Shown: positions 53,666 through 62,160 of the stretch, piece by piece | How positions within the stretch are numbered: position 1 is the first letter of the stretch | Layout of the letters: each line of letters begins with the position of its first letter | NCBI GenBank assembly: GCA_027071355.1 | Contig: JALSUJ010000461.1 | Coordinates: 50,345-114,344, forward strand | DNA from: Gammaproteobacteria bacterium | GTDB taxonomy: Bacteria > Pseudomonadota > Gammaproteobacteria > GRL18 | Length of the DNA: 64,000 nucleotides | Reading direction: 5' to 3' | Translations under genes and position numbers: made by a program | Notes under the pieces: generated by a model | Database searches by the model: none | Seen by the model: only the letters and a program-made list of their open reading frames with translations | What the model was told of the DNA's origin: nothing

Positions 53666-53778
53666 ACTGACTCCTTGTTTTAATTTATTAATTTACGATT
53701 ACAATTATTCTATTAAGAGTAATACCATTCTTTGCCAGGCAAAGCATCAATAGATATTCGACATTATTAAGCTCAATT

Positions 53779-54096
53779 TCATACTGAGATCTTACTCATA
53801 GCATCACTGACATTATCACTATAATTATTAACAGAGTAATTGATTCGGCTTGATGCTTTAAATACAACGGCTTTTTTAGCAGGCACTTCCATCGAAGCAC
53901 CTGTTCTTGGGTTGCGAATATTACGCGCCTTTCGGTCACGAACCGTCCATTTACCGATACCATGTAAAGTTAAATCTTCACCATCACACAACGCTCTCTC
54001 GATCTCAACCGATAGCGCCTGAACAACAGACTCACACACCGATTTATTGTATTGTGTTCTTTTCGATAATTTTTCGATGAGTTCTCTTTTTTTCAT
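53779..54096 (-). CDS. HU/IHF-family DNA-bending protein
   Basis: 105 residues: KRELIEKLSKRTQYNKSVCE helices, LTLHGIGKWTVRDRKARNIR strand and the DNA-wrapping arm RNPRTGASMEVPAKKAVVFK. The conserved Pro in the arm is present. An extra ~15-residue C-terminal tail extends beyond usual HU length. Overlaps the end of the membrane-protein gene upstream by 4 bp (ATGA). Likely compacts element DNA or aids replication or recombination. Confidence 0.9.
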   Translation of the reverse strand: MKKRELIEKLSKRTQYNKSVCESVVQALSVEIERALCDGEDLTLHGIGKWTVRDRKARNIRNPRTGASMEVPAKKAVVFKASSRINYSVNNYSDNVSDAMSKISV

Positions 54097-54458
54097 TTGA
54101 ATAACCTCGAAACAACAGCCATTCTCAATAGAGAGAAGACTCGATAAAAAACAGGATGAGTTATTACCAGGAAACTGATAACAATCGTTACAGTGATGCT
54201 ATACTGAAACAGCTTCTCATAGTGATCAAAGACCATTTGAAACAGATCCATACGATTTACAGAAATTATTGCTGGGTTTAGAACAATAGAACTAAAAACA
54301 AGAAAAAAACCTACCGGCAATGTGTAAAAAAACACCAGGAACAATTTCAGCAAATAATACGGAGACATAATCAATGCTCCTGCTGATCCGCGCAGTGCTT
54401 TTTTAATACCAGTGACTATTTCTGATTGTTCTAAAGTCGTTGTTGTCGCTGCGTCCAT
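54093..54458 (-). CDS. Hypothetical membrane protein
   Basis: 121 residues with two long hydrophobic helices (LLKLFLVFFYTLPVGFFLVF and SITVTIVISFLVITHPVFY) and a basic C-terminus. Operon between ssb and HU genes. No family recognised. Confidence 0.6.
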   Translation of the reverse strand: MDAATTTTLEQSEIVTGIKKALRGSAGALIMSPYYLLKLFLVFFYTLPVGFFLVFSSIVLNPAIISVNRMDLFQMVFDHYEKLFQYSITVTIVISFLVITHPVFYRVFSLLRMAVVSRLFK

Positions 54459-54470
54459 GAAAATACACCT

Positions 54471-54911
54471 TTAACCATTTGCAGCAGCTTGCTGGTTCAT
54501 TTCTGGATTGTCGGCTACTTCACCATCCTGTTCACTTGATTTACGTGGCTTGTATTTCAGTGACTCAATATCGGTGGTATAAGGAAAGACCATATTGGTA
54601 TCGATCTTCATCATGGCGTTTTCTTTTTCTGGATTATTTTCATCAAACCAGGTGTCCTGAGCCAGTGATCCATTCACCAGAAATATTCGATCACCTTTCT
54701 GAAATAATTTGGAAGCAGCTTCGGCTGTCGGCCCCCATACATTGACCTGTGCCCAGAAACCACGATCTATCCATTCATTGGATTTTTTATCCTGTTTGGG
54801 GTTCAGCATTTTCACACGTAGTTCACACACGGCTTGCCTGTTTTCATCCTGTCCAATATATTTAAGTTCAGGATTTCTTCCCAGGCGTGCCTGACCGGAT
54901 ATATCACTCAT
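54471..54911 (-). CDS. ssb: Single-stranded DNA-binding protein
   Basis: 146 residues from ATG 54911 (AAGGA 8 nt upstream). OB-fold with GQARLGRNPELKYIGQDENR, VCELRVKMLNP, FWAQVNVWGPTAEAASKLFQ and KGDRIFLVNGSL. The tail is Gln/Asn-rich and lacks the acidic DDDIPF-like end of chromosomal SSB, as do many mobile-element copies. It protects ssDNA during transfer and replication. Confidence 0.88.
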   Translation of the reverse strand: MSDISGQARLGRNPELKYIGQDENRQAVCELRVKMLNPKQDKKSNEWIDRGFWAQVNVWGPTAEAASKLFQKGDRIFLVNGSLAQDTWFDENNPEKENAMMKIDTNMVFPYTTDIESLKYKPRKSSEQDGEVADNPEMNQQAAANG

Positions 54912-55153
54912 AATCATTTTCCTTTTTTAAGGTTATGTTAGTGTCTATAGATTTACATAACGCAAAAATTTAGTCTCCGCTAAATCCGATATTCGTATTT
55001 CTGATTTATTTGTAAAATAGTTTTGATATTTATCAATATGATAAATAAGACAGGAATGTTATTTGATGAGTAATTCAGTCAGAAAAACAATCCCTGTTTC
55101 CAAATCATTTTGAATATTTTTTTATTAAATAGAATTTAAAACCATCCTAGTGG

Positions 55154-56032
55154 TTATATATGAAATTCGTCCATTTTATTAATCAATTGAGGTTGTTGTC
55201 GTAATCGTTCAGCAATACCTGTGTACTCATCCAGGCCATGGTAATGAATTAAAATAAAACCATCACCTTTGTCTGCGTGATGCACTTCAATTTCAGTACT
55301 CAGTTGTTCGCTTAAACATTTTTCTTCATCCTTAATGCGTTGGTAATGTTCGCCTGGCAATACCACACCTAAATCACTTTTATTATCTGAACCACTCAAG
55401 TTGCATTTTTCCCCAGCTGATGATTGCTTGAGAGATTTTAGTTGTTGCTCCAGTTGTCTAACCGTCCATTTTTGTTGGACTGCTTTTGTTGCCAATATCC
55501 TTTGTTGCTTCTGTGTCAATGTGACCAACCGCCTAGCCAGGGCTACGGCCAACTGACCATCTTTGACCCATTCCTGCACCTGGTCATCCAATCGGGTTAA
55601 TCGAACACACAAACTTGTGTCACGTCGATTTATTCCCAGTTTTCTACCAACTTCTGTTGGTTTTAAACCAAGGTTGTCAGACTGGCGACGAATATACCAT
55701 CCAGTCTGCACAGGATTTTTTAAAGCATCCTGATGGTCAGCATGGTTAAAATCCTGTTTCACCAGTTCAATCACATCCTGCTCATCCAGATCCACCAGCT
55801 GAATCTCCAGCGACTGAATCGCCAGAATCTGAGCCACTCGACAGGTTAGAACCCCAGTGACCACCTCATAGTGGCCAGCAGTCAGAGAGCGGGCTGTAAT
55901 CATCGGCATACACTCGATGCCATTTCTTGTCACCAGTTCCAGAAGCCCTGTATCCGGTACCGGTAGTCCATCAGGCCGGTACTGTGACAATGACAGCTGA
56001 TCAAGCTCGATCCGGCGTATATTTGTCGTCAC
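55154..56032 (-). CDS. ParB-like protein (ICE backbone, second ParB)
   Basis: 292 residues. The N-terminal ParB/Srx-like region (RRIELDQLSLSQYRPDGLPV, HYEVVTGVLTCRVAQILAIQ) has a degenerate nucleotide motif. A HTH (KPTEVGRKLGINRRDTSLCV) and helices with AVALARRLVTLTQKQQRILA follow. Similar proteins lie near DUF3158 and PFL_4669 in PFGI-1-type elements. Overlaps the DUF3158 stop by 4 bp. DNA-binding; precise role unclear. Confidence 0.75.
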   Translation of the reverse strand: MTTNIRRIELDQLSLSQYRPDGLPVPDTGLLELVTRNGIECMPMITARSLTAGHYEVVTGVLTCRVAQILAIQSLEIQLVDLDEQDVIELVKQDFNHADHQDALKNPVQTGWYIRRQSDNLGLKPTEVGRKLGINRRDTSLCVRLTRLDDQVQEWVKDGQLAVALARRLVTLTQKQQRILATKAVQQKWTVRQLEQQLKSLKQSSAGEKCNLSGSDNKSDLGVVLPGEHYQRIKDEEKCLSEQLSTEIEVHHADKGDGFILIHYHGLDEYTGIAERLRQQPQLINKMDEFHI

Positions 56033-56478
56033 GAGACGACAGTCTCCAATTCTGCCATACCTCGCTCATAGATTTCAAACCCCTCCAGAGCACCACCAAC
56101 CACCTTGGAGCGAAAATTGAGATGTAATCGTTGACGATCAAAGTCCCGCAGCACGTCTACCGTATTGGGACCCAGGTGTTTCAGGATCGCCTGACCTCTT
56201 GAATCACGAAACAGTTGAATGTATGGACCACCACTCACGGCTTCCCGCCACCACATCAAGGGGTAGGTATTGGCTCGTTGCAGCAATCGCAAATTCACGG
56301 CTCTGGGACGCTGGAATGTGTCGTTATAGACTTCGATCAGCTGATCCATTTCAGCACGTATCTGTTTCATCTCAGCACTCAGTTCACGAATCGCCCGGCG
56401 ATTCGCGCCCTTACCCTTAAAGGGCCCTTTAAAGGGTATGTGTTCATGCACGTTATCATTGATACCGGTTAACATCAT
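56029..56478 (-). CDS. DUF3158 family protein
   Basis: About 149 residues from ATG 56478 (TTG 56487 possible). HIPFKGPFKGKGANRRAIRE, a helix with many Glu/Arg, NLRLLQRANTYPLMWWREAV, RDSRGQAILKHLG and FDRQRLHLNFRSKVVGGALE match DUF3158. Its function is unknown; it is a constant backbone gene between PFL_4669 and ParB-like genes. Confidence 0.82.
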   Translation of the reverse strand: MMLTGINDNVHEHIPFKGPFKGKGANRRAIRELSAEMKQIRAEMDQLIEVYNDTFQRPRAVNLRLLQRANTYPLMWWREAVSGGPYIQLFRDSRGQAILKHLGPNTVDVLRDFDRQRLHLNFRSKVVGGALEGFEIYERGMAELETVVS

Positions 56479-56493
56479 TTGTCCCAATTCTCG

Positions 56494-57378
56494 CTATTTG
56501 GCCTTACCGGCGGTTATGATCTTTGGCGCAAATTTACCGCGTTTACTTCCATCCAGGATACTCTGCGGCAGTTCTCCATGTTTCTCTTTGGCGGCACGGG
56601 CCGCAGCATTGTTCGCAGCAATATCATTTCGGTTTACACCACTGAAACGATAGCCTGATGACAGACCAAACACATGACGTATCTTACGGCCACTGGCACG
56701 AACCACTTTGGCCCAGTCACTTTCAAACATCATACCCACATGCATAGCGGCCTGGCTCATACGAACCAGTGTGTCATATTGATGCAGAAGCCTTGCCGCA
56801 AGAAAGCCATAAGTTGTTTTAAATTCCAGCGGTACGGTAACTGGCTCAACGGAACCGTTGTACTTGATGGTGATTCCATCAAGGTCGGATAACAGGTCTT
56901 TGACCGCAGCTATATTGGATTTAATAAGCTTCTCTGTTTCAATCAGTTTTTCTTCCACTTGTAACAATATCTGATCAGCATACGGATCATCCTTAGCGGC
57001 AAGCTCACTGATTTGGTTCATATTGATCGCAAAGCGAACCAGTCCCGTAATGGGGCGCAGGTTCTTTTTCTCATCTTTGCGCCGGCCATAAAATAATCGA
57101 TGTGCCAGACGGGTATGCAAAATAATTTCACCACGGGTACGCAAAGCCCCCGGCTTTTTTGAAACCAGATTCGGTATCACAACCGGGTCCGCATTATCTT
57201 CGTGTGACGGTGTTTTGGCCACATCCTCGTCATCATCAAAAAAGCCATCAAAATCCTCATCGATCATATTGCTATCTGCCTTCGCCGATTGACTAGCCGA
57301 ATAGAACGCTGCCATGGAAGAGCCAGGTGGATTTGCCTGTCGCTTTGTGGTTGCTGTCTGTGTTGTTGTACCTGCCAT
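56494..57378 (-). CDS. Integrating conjugative element protein, TIGR03761 (PFL_4669)/DUF1845 family
   Basis: 294 residues from ATG 57378 (AGGAG upstream). GALRTRGEIILHTRLAHRLF, YGRRKDEKKN, FKTTYGFLAARLLHQYDTLV and GRKIRHVFGLSSGYRFSGV are family marks. The N-terminal 85 residues are low-complexity and acidic. Thought to be part of the replication/maintenance set of PFGI-1-type elements. Confidence 0.87.
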   Translation of the reverse strand: MAGTTTQTATTKRQANPPGSSMAAFYSASQSAKADSNMIDEDFDGFFDDDEDVAKTPSHEDNADPVVIPNLVSKKPGALRTRGEIILHTRLAHRLFYGRRKDEKKNLRPITGLVRFAINMNQISELAAKDDPYADQILLQVEEKLIETEKLIKSNIAAVKDLLSDLDGITIKYNGSVEPVTVPLEFKTTYGFLAARLLHQYDTLVRMSQAAMHVGMMFESDWAKVVRASGRKIRHVFGLSSGYRFSGVNRNDIAANNAAARAAKEKHGELPQSILDGSKRGKFAPKIITAGKAK

Positions 57379-57433
57379 AAACCGTCTCCTGAAGTTTATT
57401 TTTTCAATCACCAAGTTATTTTTAATTACTAAA

Positions 57434-57605
57434 GTGCTGCCACTGACAACACCTAGATCTACCGTTCTCAAAGTGCTGCGAGTCGCAGCACCTCTAACCA
57501 ACATCAAAGTGTTGCCACTGACAACACCTTAGGTCATTCTGTTGAAAGTGCTGCGAGTCGCAGCACTCAGAAACTCCCTTCTCAAGGTGTTGTGACTCAC
57601 AACAC
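57434..57605. repeat. Array of five 19-bp palindromes, ~39-bp spacing
   Basis: Palindromes at 57434-57452, 57473-57491, 57509-57527, 57548-57566 and 57587-57605. Two (57473, 57548) are the identical GTGCTGCGAGTCGCAGCAC; the last is GTGTTGTGACTCACAACAC; the others are CACTG-centred variants with imperfect arms. Steps are 39, 36, 39 and 39 bp. They fill the gap between the PFL_4669 gene and the replication gene. Likely protein-binding sites (iterons, parS-like or operators). Confidence 0.75.
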
Positions 57606-57606
57606 T

Positions 57607-58800
57607 TTAACTAATCTTTTTTAATGCCCCCGTCTCCGGATCAACCTCAAACCCCTTACGCCGCATCTCTTCAATCCACTTCTGCTTGGTTTCCTCTGGG
57701 GTTTCTTCGTGTCCTGATACGCGAGTGCTAATGCTCTGGGGTTTCTTGCGTATGCCATAGGCACTGGGCGGCAAGGTTCCCTGGGTGAGTTGGGCAACAA
57801 TCCAGTTGAGATAGGCAATGGGATTGCCCACAGGCTTGTCAGTGCCCTGTTCTCCAGCACGTACTCGGTCTGCAAGGTAATCGAGTGCAAACTGCTGCTT
57901 TTCAGATTCAATACGATTCAGAAGCTCGCTTGCGAGCGTTTTCAGATGTTCACTGTCTCGAAAGAAGCTAGGGTAACGGAGAGTTTTAATTAAACTCTCT
58001 GTATTCGTAGTAGGTTTAGTAGTAGTAGTTTTTTTATATATATTATTATTTATATATATATTATTACTACTACCACTTTTACTACTTTTTTCGTCGTTTT
58101 CATCCACGTAAAAATCTTTTACATGGTTTTTCACCATGTTAATTTTATTTACATGGTCGTTTACCATGTAAATATTTTTTACATGGCTGTTTTTATCGTC
58201 CATATCGCCCAGATTATGTGCCATCCTTTGTAACTGGGTCGGTAATTGGTTCAGGTCTATACCTTCTTTTAGATCATGATGAATCTGCCTCAATGCAGCC
58301 TCTTTGATTAGGCGGAGACGTTTAAGTACGTCTCCAGTGCAGCTTTTTTCCAGAAAGTCGATATACCCCTGGTCCAATACCAGTGTGTCCTGGATGGACA
58401 GCGGAGCATCATGCTGTGCATAGACATTCCCTCTGATACGACCATCATCACTTCTCACCTCATCACAGAGCGTTATCCACCGTAATGCACGTAATACCTG
58501 TATGTGACGACTAACAACTGGCCTGGAGCATTTCAGGAGAGTCATCAGGTCGGTTTGGGATGGAATAGATGATGGCAGGTGAGGGTGACTAATATGGATT
58601 TTCATTAGCATCCATGTATGGATTTCACCTGAATCCAGCAGGGGATCCATCACCAGATCTCGGGGCACCGAGTCATGGTGATTCCCCATATAGATAAGTG
58701 AACCCATCTCACTTTTTGAGTCTGTATGCTTTTGCCGCAACAAATCCGATGCTCGGTTTATATGTTGCCGGATTAGCTCAAGTTCATTTTGTTTTGTCAT
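57607..58800 (-). CDS. STY4528-family pathogenicity-island replication protein
   Basis: 397 residues. DSVPRDLVMDPLLDSGEIHT, WMLMKIHI, the winged-helix-like LLKCSRPVVSRHIQVLRALRW and GRIRGNVYAQHDAPLSIQDT define the family. A low-complexity middle contains three 10-residue repeats (MVNDHVNKIN-like) and a run of Asn/Ile/Thr. The C-terminal LRNRIESEKQ-type helices follow. DNA repeats inside this gene and palindromes behind it suggest it acts on adjacent sites in replication. Confidence 0.83.
   Translation of the reverse strand: MTKQNELELIRQHINRASDLLRQKHTDSKSEMGSLIYMGNHHDSVPRDLVMDPLLDSGEIHTWMLMKIHISHPHLPSSIPSQTDLMTLLKCSRPVVSRHIQVLRALRWITLCDEVRSDDGRIRGNVYAQHDAPLSIQDTLVLDQGYIDFLEKSCTGDVLKRLRLIKEAALRQIHHDLKEGIDLNQLPTQLQRMAHNLGDMDDKNSHVKNIYMVNDHVNKINMVKNHVKDFYVDENDEKSSKSGSSNNIYINNNIYKKTTTTKPTTNTESLIKTLRYPSFFRDSEHLKTLASELLNRIESEKQQFALDYLADRVRAGEQGTDKPVGNPIAYLNWIVAQLTQGTLPPSAYGIRKKPQSISTRVSGHEETPEETKQKWIEEMRRKGFEVDPETGALKKIS
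58035..58186. repeat. AT-rich run plus 30-bp repeats inside the replication gene
   Basis: 58035-58075 is nearly pure A/T. ACATGG starts recur at 58121, 58151 and 58181, exactly 30 bp apart. The first two units are inverted repeats (ACATGGT...ACCATGT). The combination of AT-rich DNA and iterons inside a replication gene resembles a replication origin. Confidence 0.55.
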
Positions 58801-58845
58801 TGTAGGTACTCAAACATGTAAATTGTCATTTTTGGTATTGTTTGT

Positions 58846-59442
58846 TCATGATGCATTACTGACCAGTCTTAGTTTCTTGTTATTCAGCTCTATGCCATTA
58901 GCGTCATCTGGTGTTTTCAGAAATTGCCAGATACGGGATAGCGGGATATTGGTCTCGCATCCCACATAAACGAGTCGCACCAAATCATCTTCTTCGCCTT
59001 TGAATCGTTGCCAGGTATTGAGTACCTGAGTCGATTCATTATCCGTTAAAGCCGAAGGACGACCTGCTGATGCCTTGGGCAGTCCTAGATGATTTCTACG
59101 TTCACGGAACTCTGTTGCATCCATGCCTGATAGCTCGTGCATCATGGCATGGGATGCGCCCATTTGAATAAGCTTGTCGTATAACTTATCCCGGCTTGCC
59201 TCATGCTGGATGTGGCGAAGCTTTAACTGAATAATGTCATCCAGTACCAGTACTTTTCCGATACGCCCCCGAGAAAATGATAATTTCTCGGCATCACTTA
59301 GCGGCAGGTTGCTTATCTTCTTTGCAGTTTCGATATTGACACCCAATTCAGCTAATTCATCATACTTACGATGATTAAACAGCTTGGTGATACTGCGTAT
59401 CAAAAATGCGCTAAATTCACAGTCAAAATTAAATACTTCCAT
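58846..59442 (-). CDS. DUF2857 family protein
   Basis: 198 residues. HRKYDELAELGVNIETAKKI, FSRGRIGKVLVLDDIIQLKL, MGASHAMMHELSGMDATEFR, ERRNHLGLPKASAGRP then ALTDNESTQVLNTWQRFK fit DUF2857, which follows parB in SPI-7-like elements. The C-terminal half has a HTH-like arrangement, so DNA binding is plausible; function unknown. Confidence 0.78.
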   Translation of the reverse strand: MEVFNFDCEFSAFLIRSITKLFNHRKYDELAELGVNIETAKKISNLPLSDAEKLSFSRGRIGKVLVLDDIIQLKLRHIQHEASRDKLYDKLIQMGASHAMMHELSGMDATEFRERRNHLGLPKASAGRPSALTDNESTQVLNTWQRFKGEEDDLVRLVYVGCETNIPLSRIWQFLKTPDDANGIELNNKKLRLVSNAS

Positions 59443-59467
59443 TTCAATTCCCCATAAATCGACATTG

Positions 59468-61033
59468 TTAATGCTTTATATTTTTTGTTTTATATTGCGC
59501 ATACATCTCATCAATGATGAGTTGTATGTCATGCAATAATTGTTTGACCTCCCTCGGCAAATCGAGGAAGGCCTGCTCAAGATAAAGCACTACGTCCATG
59601 AAGTTGCCGAGATGGGTGTAATTTTGAAACCAGCCAAGGATGCTGGCCTGTATACCTTCACGCGGTATACCGTCGAATGATATTGTCCTACGAAACAGGA
59701 ACCACCAAATTACTGCTTCATCATCATCTTCGTTAAATTGGAAGCTGAAATCGGGATCTGGGTGATGAGGGGGGAGCATCGCCAGATTCATAAAATTATC
59801 GGCCTGCTCTGAGAGACCCAGGCCCGGATAATATTCAGCTACCGTGTTAATCAGACTAATAAGCCCGTGTTTAAGATCATCGAAATTCTTGCTGGGATCA
59901 TTCTCAACATCATGAGATTTTTTTGCTGATGTATTTCTCCCCGTTTTATCAGATTGACTGCCAGATTGACTGGTGGCCGGGATTTTAACCGGGCCACTGG
60001 ATGTTTCCTTATAGTTTTGAATAACATCATCGACACCCGTATCGGTAGAAGAGGGTGATGAATCCCTGGGTACACCCCGGATAATGGCTTCAATTTCAGC
60101 CATGATAATTTGCGGTTCTATATTTACAATCTCAGAAAGCTTGAGATTGAGCGCATTCAGGAAACCCTTGAAGTCGATACTTTCCTGATCAAATTCATGC
60201 AGAACAGAAAAGAAATGTTCCTGGATTTTTTCAGGTTCAGTTTGTCCAGCTTCGGTGTTTTTCCAGAATTCGGTATAGGCGGTTTCGTGTTTGCGAATAT
60301 TGATAACTTGTGGCTGGCCTGCACCCGACCATAGGCATTCTGGAATAACGGGTAACAGTACAGTGGCTGCATAGTCGAAGCGAGTGATGTGTGAATTACT
60401 AATAGTCCAGCCTTGAGCTGTGATTCTTTCTGCGAGCTTTCTGATGGATAATGGTTTGTCTTTATATTCTTGTCCCTCAGCCTCCGCAGTTTTACGATCT
60501 TCCTCCTGATAAATTTCTCGAAATTTCTGCACCGCCAGGGCTTTCTCGATGAACTTGGTCTCACCACGTTCTTCATTTTCCGCCATGTGGCCGGCGAGGG
60601 CAGAGGACTCACCGCTCCAGGGTTTGAATACACACTCAAACTCATAAAACTTATTGGCTTTATCACTCAGCTCAAAACGCGCTTCATCTGTTTCGGCATT
60701 TTGCGCCAGTTCCATATATTTCTTGTGCAGAGTATTGAGGATTTCCAGCCGGGTATTACCACCATCCAGAATAATGTAATGTTCTTCACCCGGTCTGCGG
60801 GAAATATTAGGTGGATTATCCAGACCCCTGTTTTCGATGGATGCCATGATCGAATCAAATTTGGGGTTTTGTGTCGATCTTGGATTGTTATCGTATGGCT
60901 TGAGCTGATCCAGTGTGACCTTAATCCGTGATGAAACCAGTGGATCTGAGCCTTGAATATCATCTGCTTCAATATTGCTTTCATGGAGAAAGCTGATGAT
61001 GTTATCGTCTGTAATTTGTTGTTTTTTCGCCAT
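59468..61033 (-). CDS. parB: ParB family partition protein, PFGI-1 class (TIGR03764)
   Basis: 521 residues. ParB N-terminal domain with RIKVTLDQLKPYDNNPRSTQ and EEHYIILDGGNTRLEILNTL (the GGNTR variant of the ERR box), HMAENEERGETKFIEKALAV then a HTH (SIRKLAERITAQGWTISNSH). A long acidic, Ser-rich linker (about 320-395) and a C-terminal domain follow. It binds parS-like sites and loads ParA. Starts 3 bp after the parA stop. Confidence 0.88.
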   Translation of the reverse strand: MAKKQQITDDNIISFLHESNIEADDIQGSDPLVSSRIKVTLDQLKPYDNNPRSTQNPKFDSIMASIENRGLDNPPNISRRPGEEHYIILDGGNTRLEILNTLHKKYMELAQNAETDEARFELSDKANKFYEFECVFKPWSGESSALAGHMAENEERGETKFIEKALAVQKFREIYQEEDRKTAEAEGQEYKDKPLSIRKLAERITAQGWTISNSHITRFDYAATVLLPVIPECLWSGAGQPQVINIRKHETAYTEFWKNTEAGQTEPEKIQEHFFSVLHEFDQESIDFKGFLNALNLKLSEIVNIEPQIIMAEIEAIIRGVPRDSSPSSTDTGVDDVIQNYKETSSGPVKIPATSQSGSQSDKTGRNTSAKKSHDVENDPSKNFDDLKHGLISLINTVAEYYPGLGLSEQADNFMNLAMLPPHHPDPDFSFQFNEDDDEAVIWWFLFRRTISFDGIPREGIQASILGWFQNYTHLGNFMDVVLYLEQAFLDLPREVKQLLHDIQLIIDEMYAQYKTKNIKH

Positions 61034-61036
61034 TTT

Positions 61037-61954
61037 TTAACCCTCCATGTCCACAACTTTCGGCTTGGATGTAGATGCTGCGGTCGCGGCATCAGAACCA
61101 TTACCTGCTTTTGCGCTGTTTGGCATATCAGGCCATTCAGGGCGAACATCACTGAGGTGGGGTAATAACTCATGAACAAGAGCTAAAAATGTATCAAATG
61201 CACTTGCTGTCGGCCCAGGACGACTAATTTCGATTCTATGTACAGGCATTTGTAAGGCGGATGCTTTTTTGTAAGAACTGATATGAGGAACAAAAGTATC
61301 CAGAATGGATATTTTGCCTTTGGATTCCTCGTAAAACTCTTTACGGATGGCGTTGGCTATACGAATGGAGTGAATTGTTCGTTCTTGTCTATATATAAGA
61401 CCAAACAATGGTGGGATATTCGGCATGGGAATGGTAATGCCTGGTGGTGGCTCCATGTCCTTTAATAATTGGACAGTGCCACGCATGAATTCCCGAGATT
61501 CGAGTACTTCCGGAATAATTGGACTGATCAAGGTGTCAGAAGCGAGAATAATGCTTTGCTGGAGTAAACCACGAGCACCTTGCGAATCAATAAGAATATA
61601 ATCGTATTGATCAGCAATTTTCTTGATTGCTGCTGACAGATAATATATATTGTTAGCCGATTCTTTAAGCCAGTCGGTTAGCTTTCCTTTTGGATCATCG
61701 GACACAACAACGTCCAAATTATCAATATTTGTTTTAGATATTGCGTCTTCGTATTTAACATAACGTATGAATGACGATAAACCAGCGGGTGCTCGTTTAT
61801 TGATTTGATAGTAAGAAGAAAGCGTCTGTTGGAAGTCACCGTCAATCAGTAAGGTTTTTTGACCCATATCGGCCAGAATGCCCCCTAGATTAGCGGTTAC
61901 AGAGGTTTTACCGACACCACCTTTGGTGGATACAATCCCAAAAACTTTAGCCAT
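61037..61954 (-). CDS. parA: ParA family partition ATPase
   Basis: 305 residues. Deviant Walker A KGGVGKTSVTAN near residue 10, DGDFQQTL, YDYILIDSQGARG (Walker B) and LFGLIYRQERTIHS. The usual DxPP is DSQG here, a frequent variant. C-terminal tail is Ala/Ser-rich. First gene of the maintenance operon parA-parB-DUF2857-rep. A ParA next to the element edge is normal for PFGI-1 and SPI-7-like elements. Confidence 0.92.
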   Translation of the reverse strand: MAKVFGIVSTKGGVGKTSVTANLGGILADMGQKTLLIDGDFQQTLSSYYQINKRAPAGLSSFIRYVKYEDAISKTNIDNLDVVVSDDPKGKLTDWLKESANNIYYLSAAIKKIADQYDYILIDSQGARGLLQQSIILASDTLISPIIPEVLESREFMRGTVQLLKDMEPPPGITIPMPNIPPLFGLIYRQERTIHSIRIANAIRKEFYEESKGKISILDTFVPHISSYKKASALQMPVHRIEISRPGPTASAFDTFLALVHELLPHLSDVRPEWPDMPNSAKAGNGSDAATAASTSKPKVVDMEG

Positions 61955-62021
61955 ATCATTTTACCTGCAGTAATTGTTAGTCCTATTTTCTTGTTGCAGG
62001 TCAGTGTTTTTGGACCCTCCC

Positions 62022-62033
62022 TTATGCGCATAA
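62022..62033. promoter_or_regulatory. Palindrome in the parA upstream region
   Basis: Perfect 12-bp palindrome TTATGCGCATAA about 70 bp upstream of parA, followed by TGTATATTATGTT, which has -10-like content for either strand. A candidate operator for partition autoregulation. Confidence 0.4.
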
Positions 62034-62160
62034 TGTATATTATGTTAAATTAAATACATCTCCCAAAACAGGTGAAAAACCTCCAAAAGCAAAATTTCCT
62101 ATCCCATCCCTATTCTAGTGCTAATCCATTAAAACCATCTGATTTAGCTATGGTTTATCT

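Noticed and set aside
57434..57605. CRISPR-like spacing of repeats
   Set aside because: Repeats are 19-bp palindromes with unequal sequences, separated by about 17-20 bp, and there are no cas genes; not a CRISPR array.
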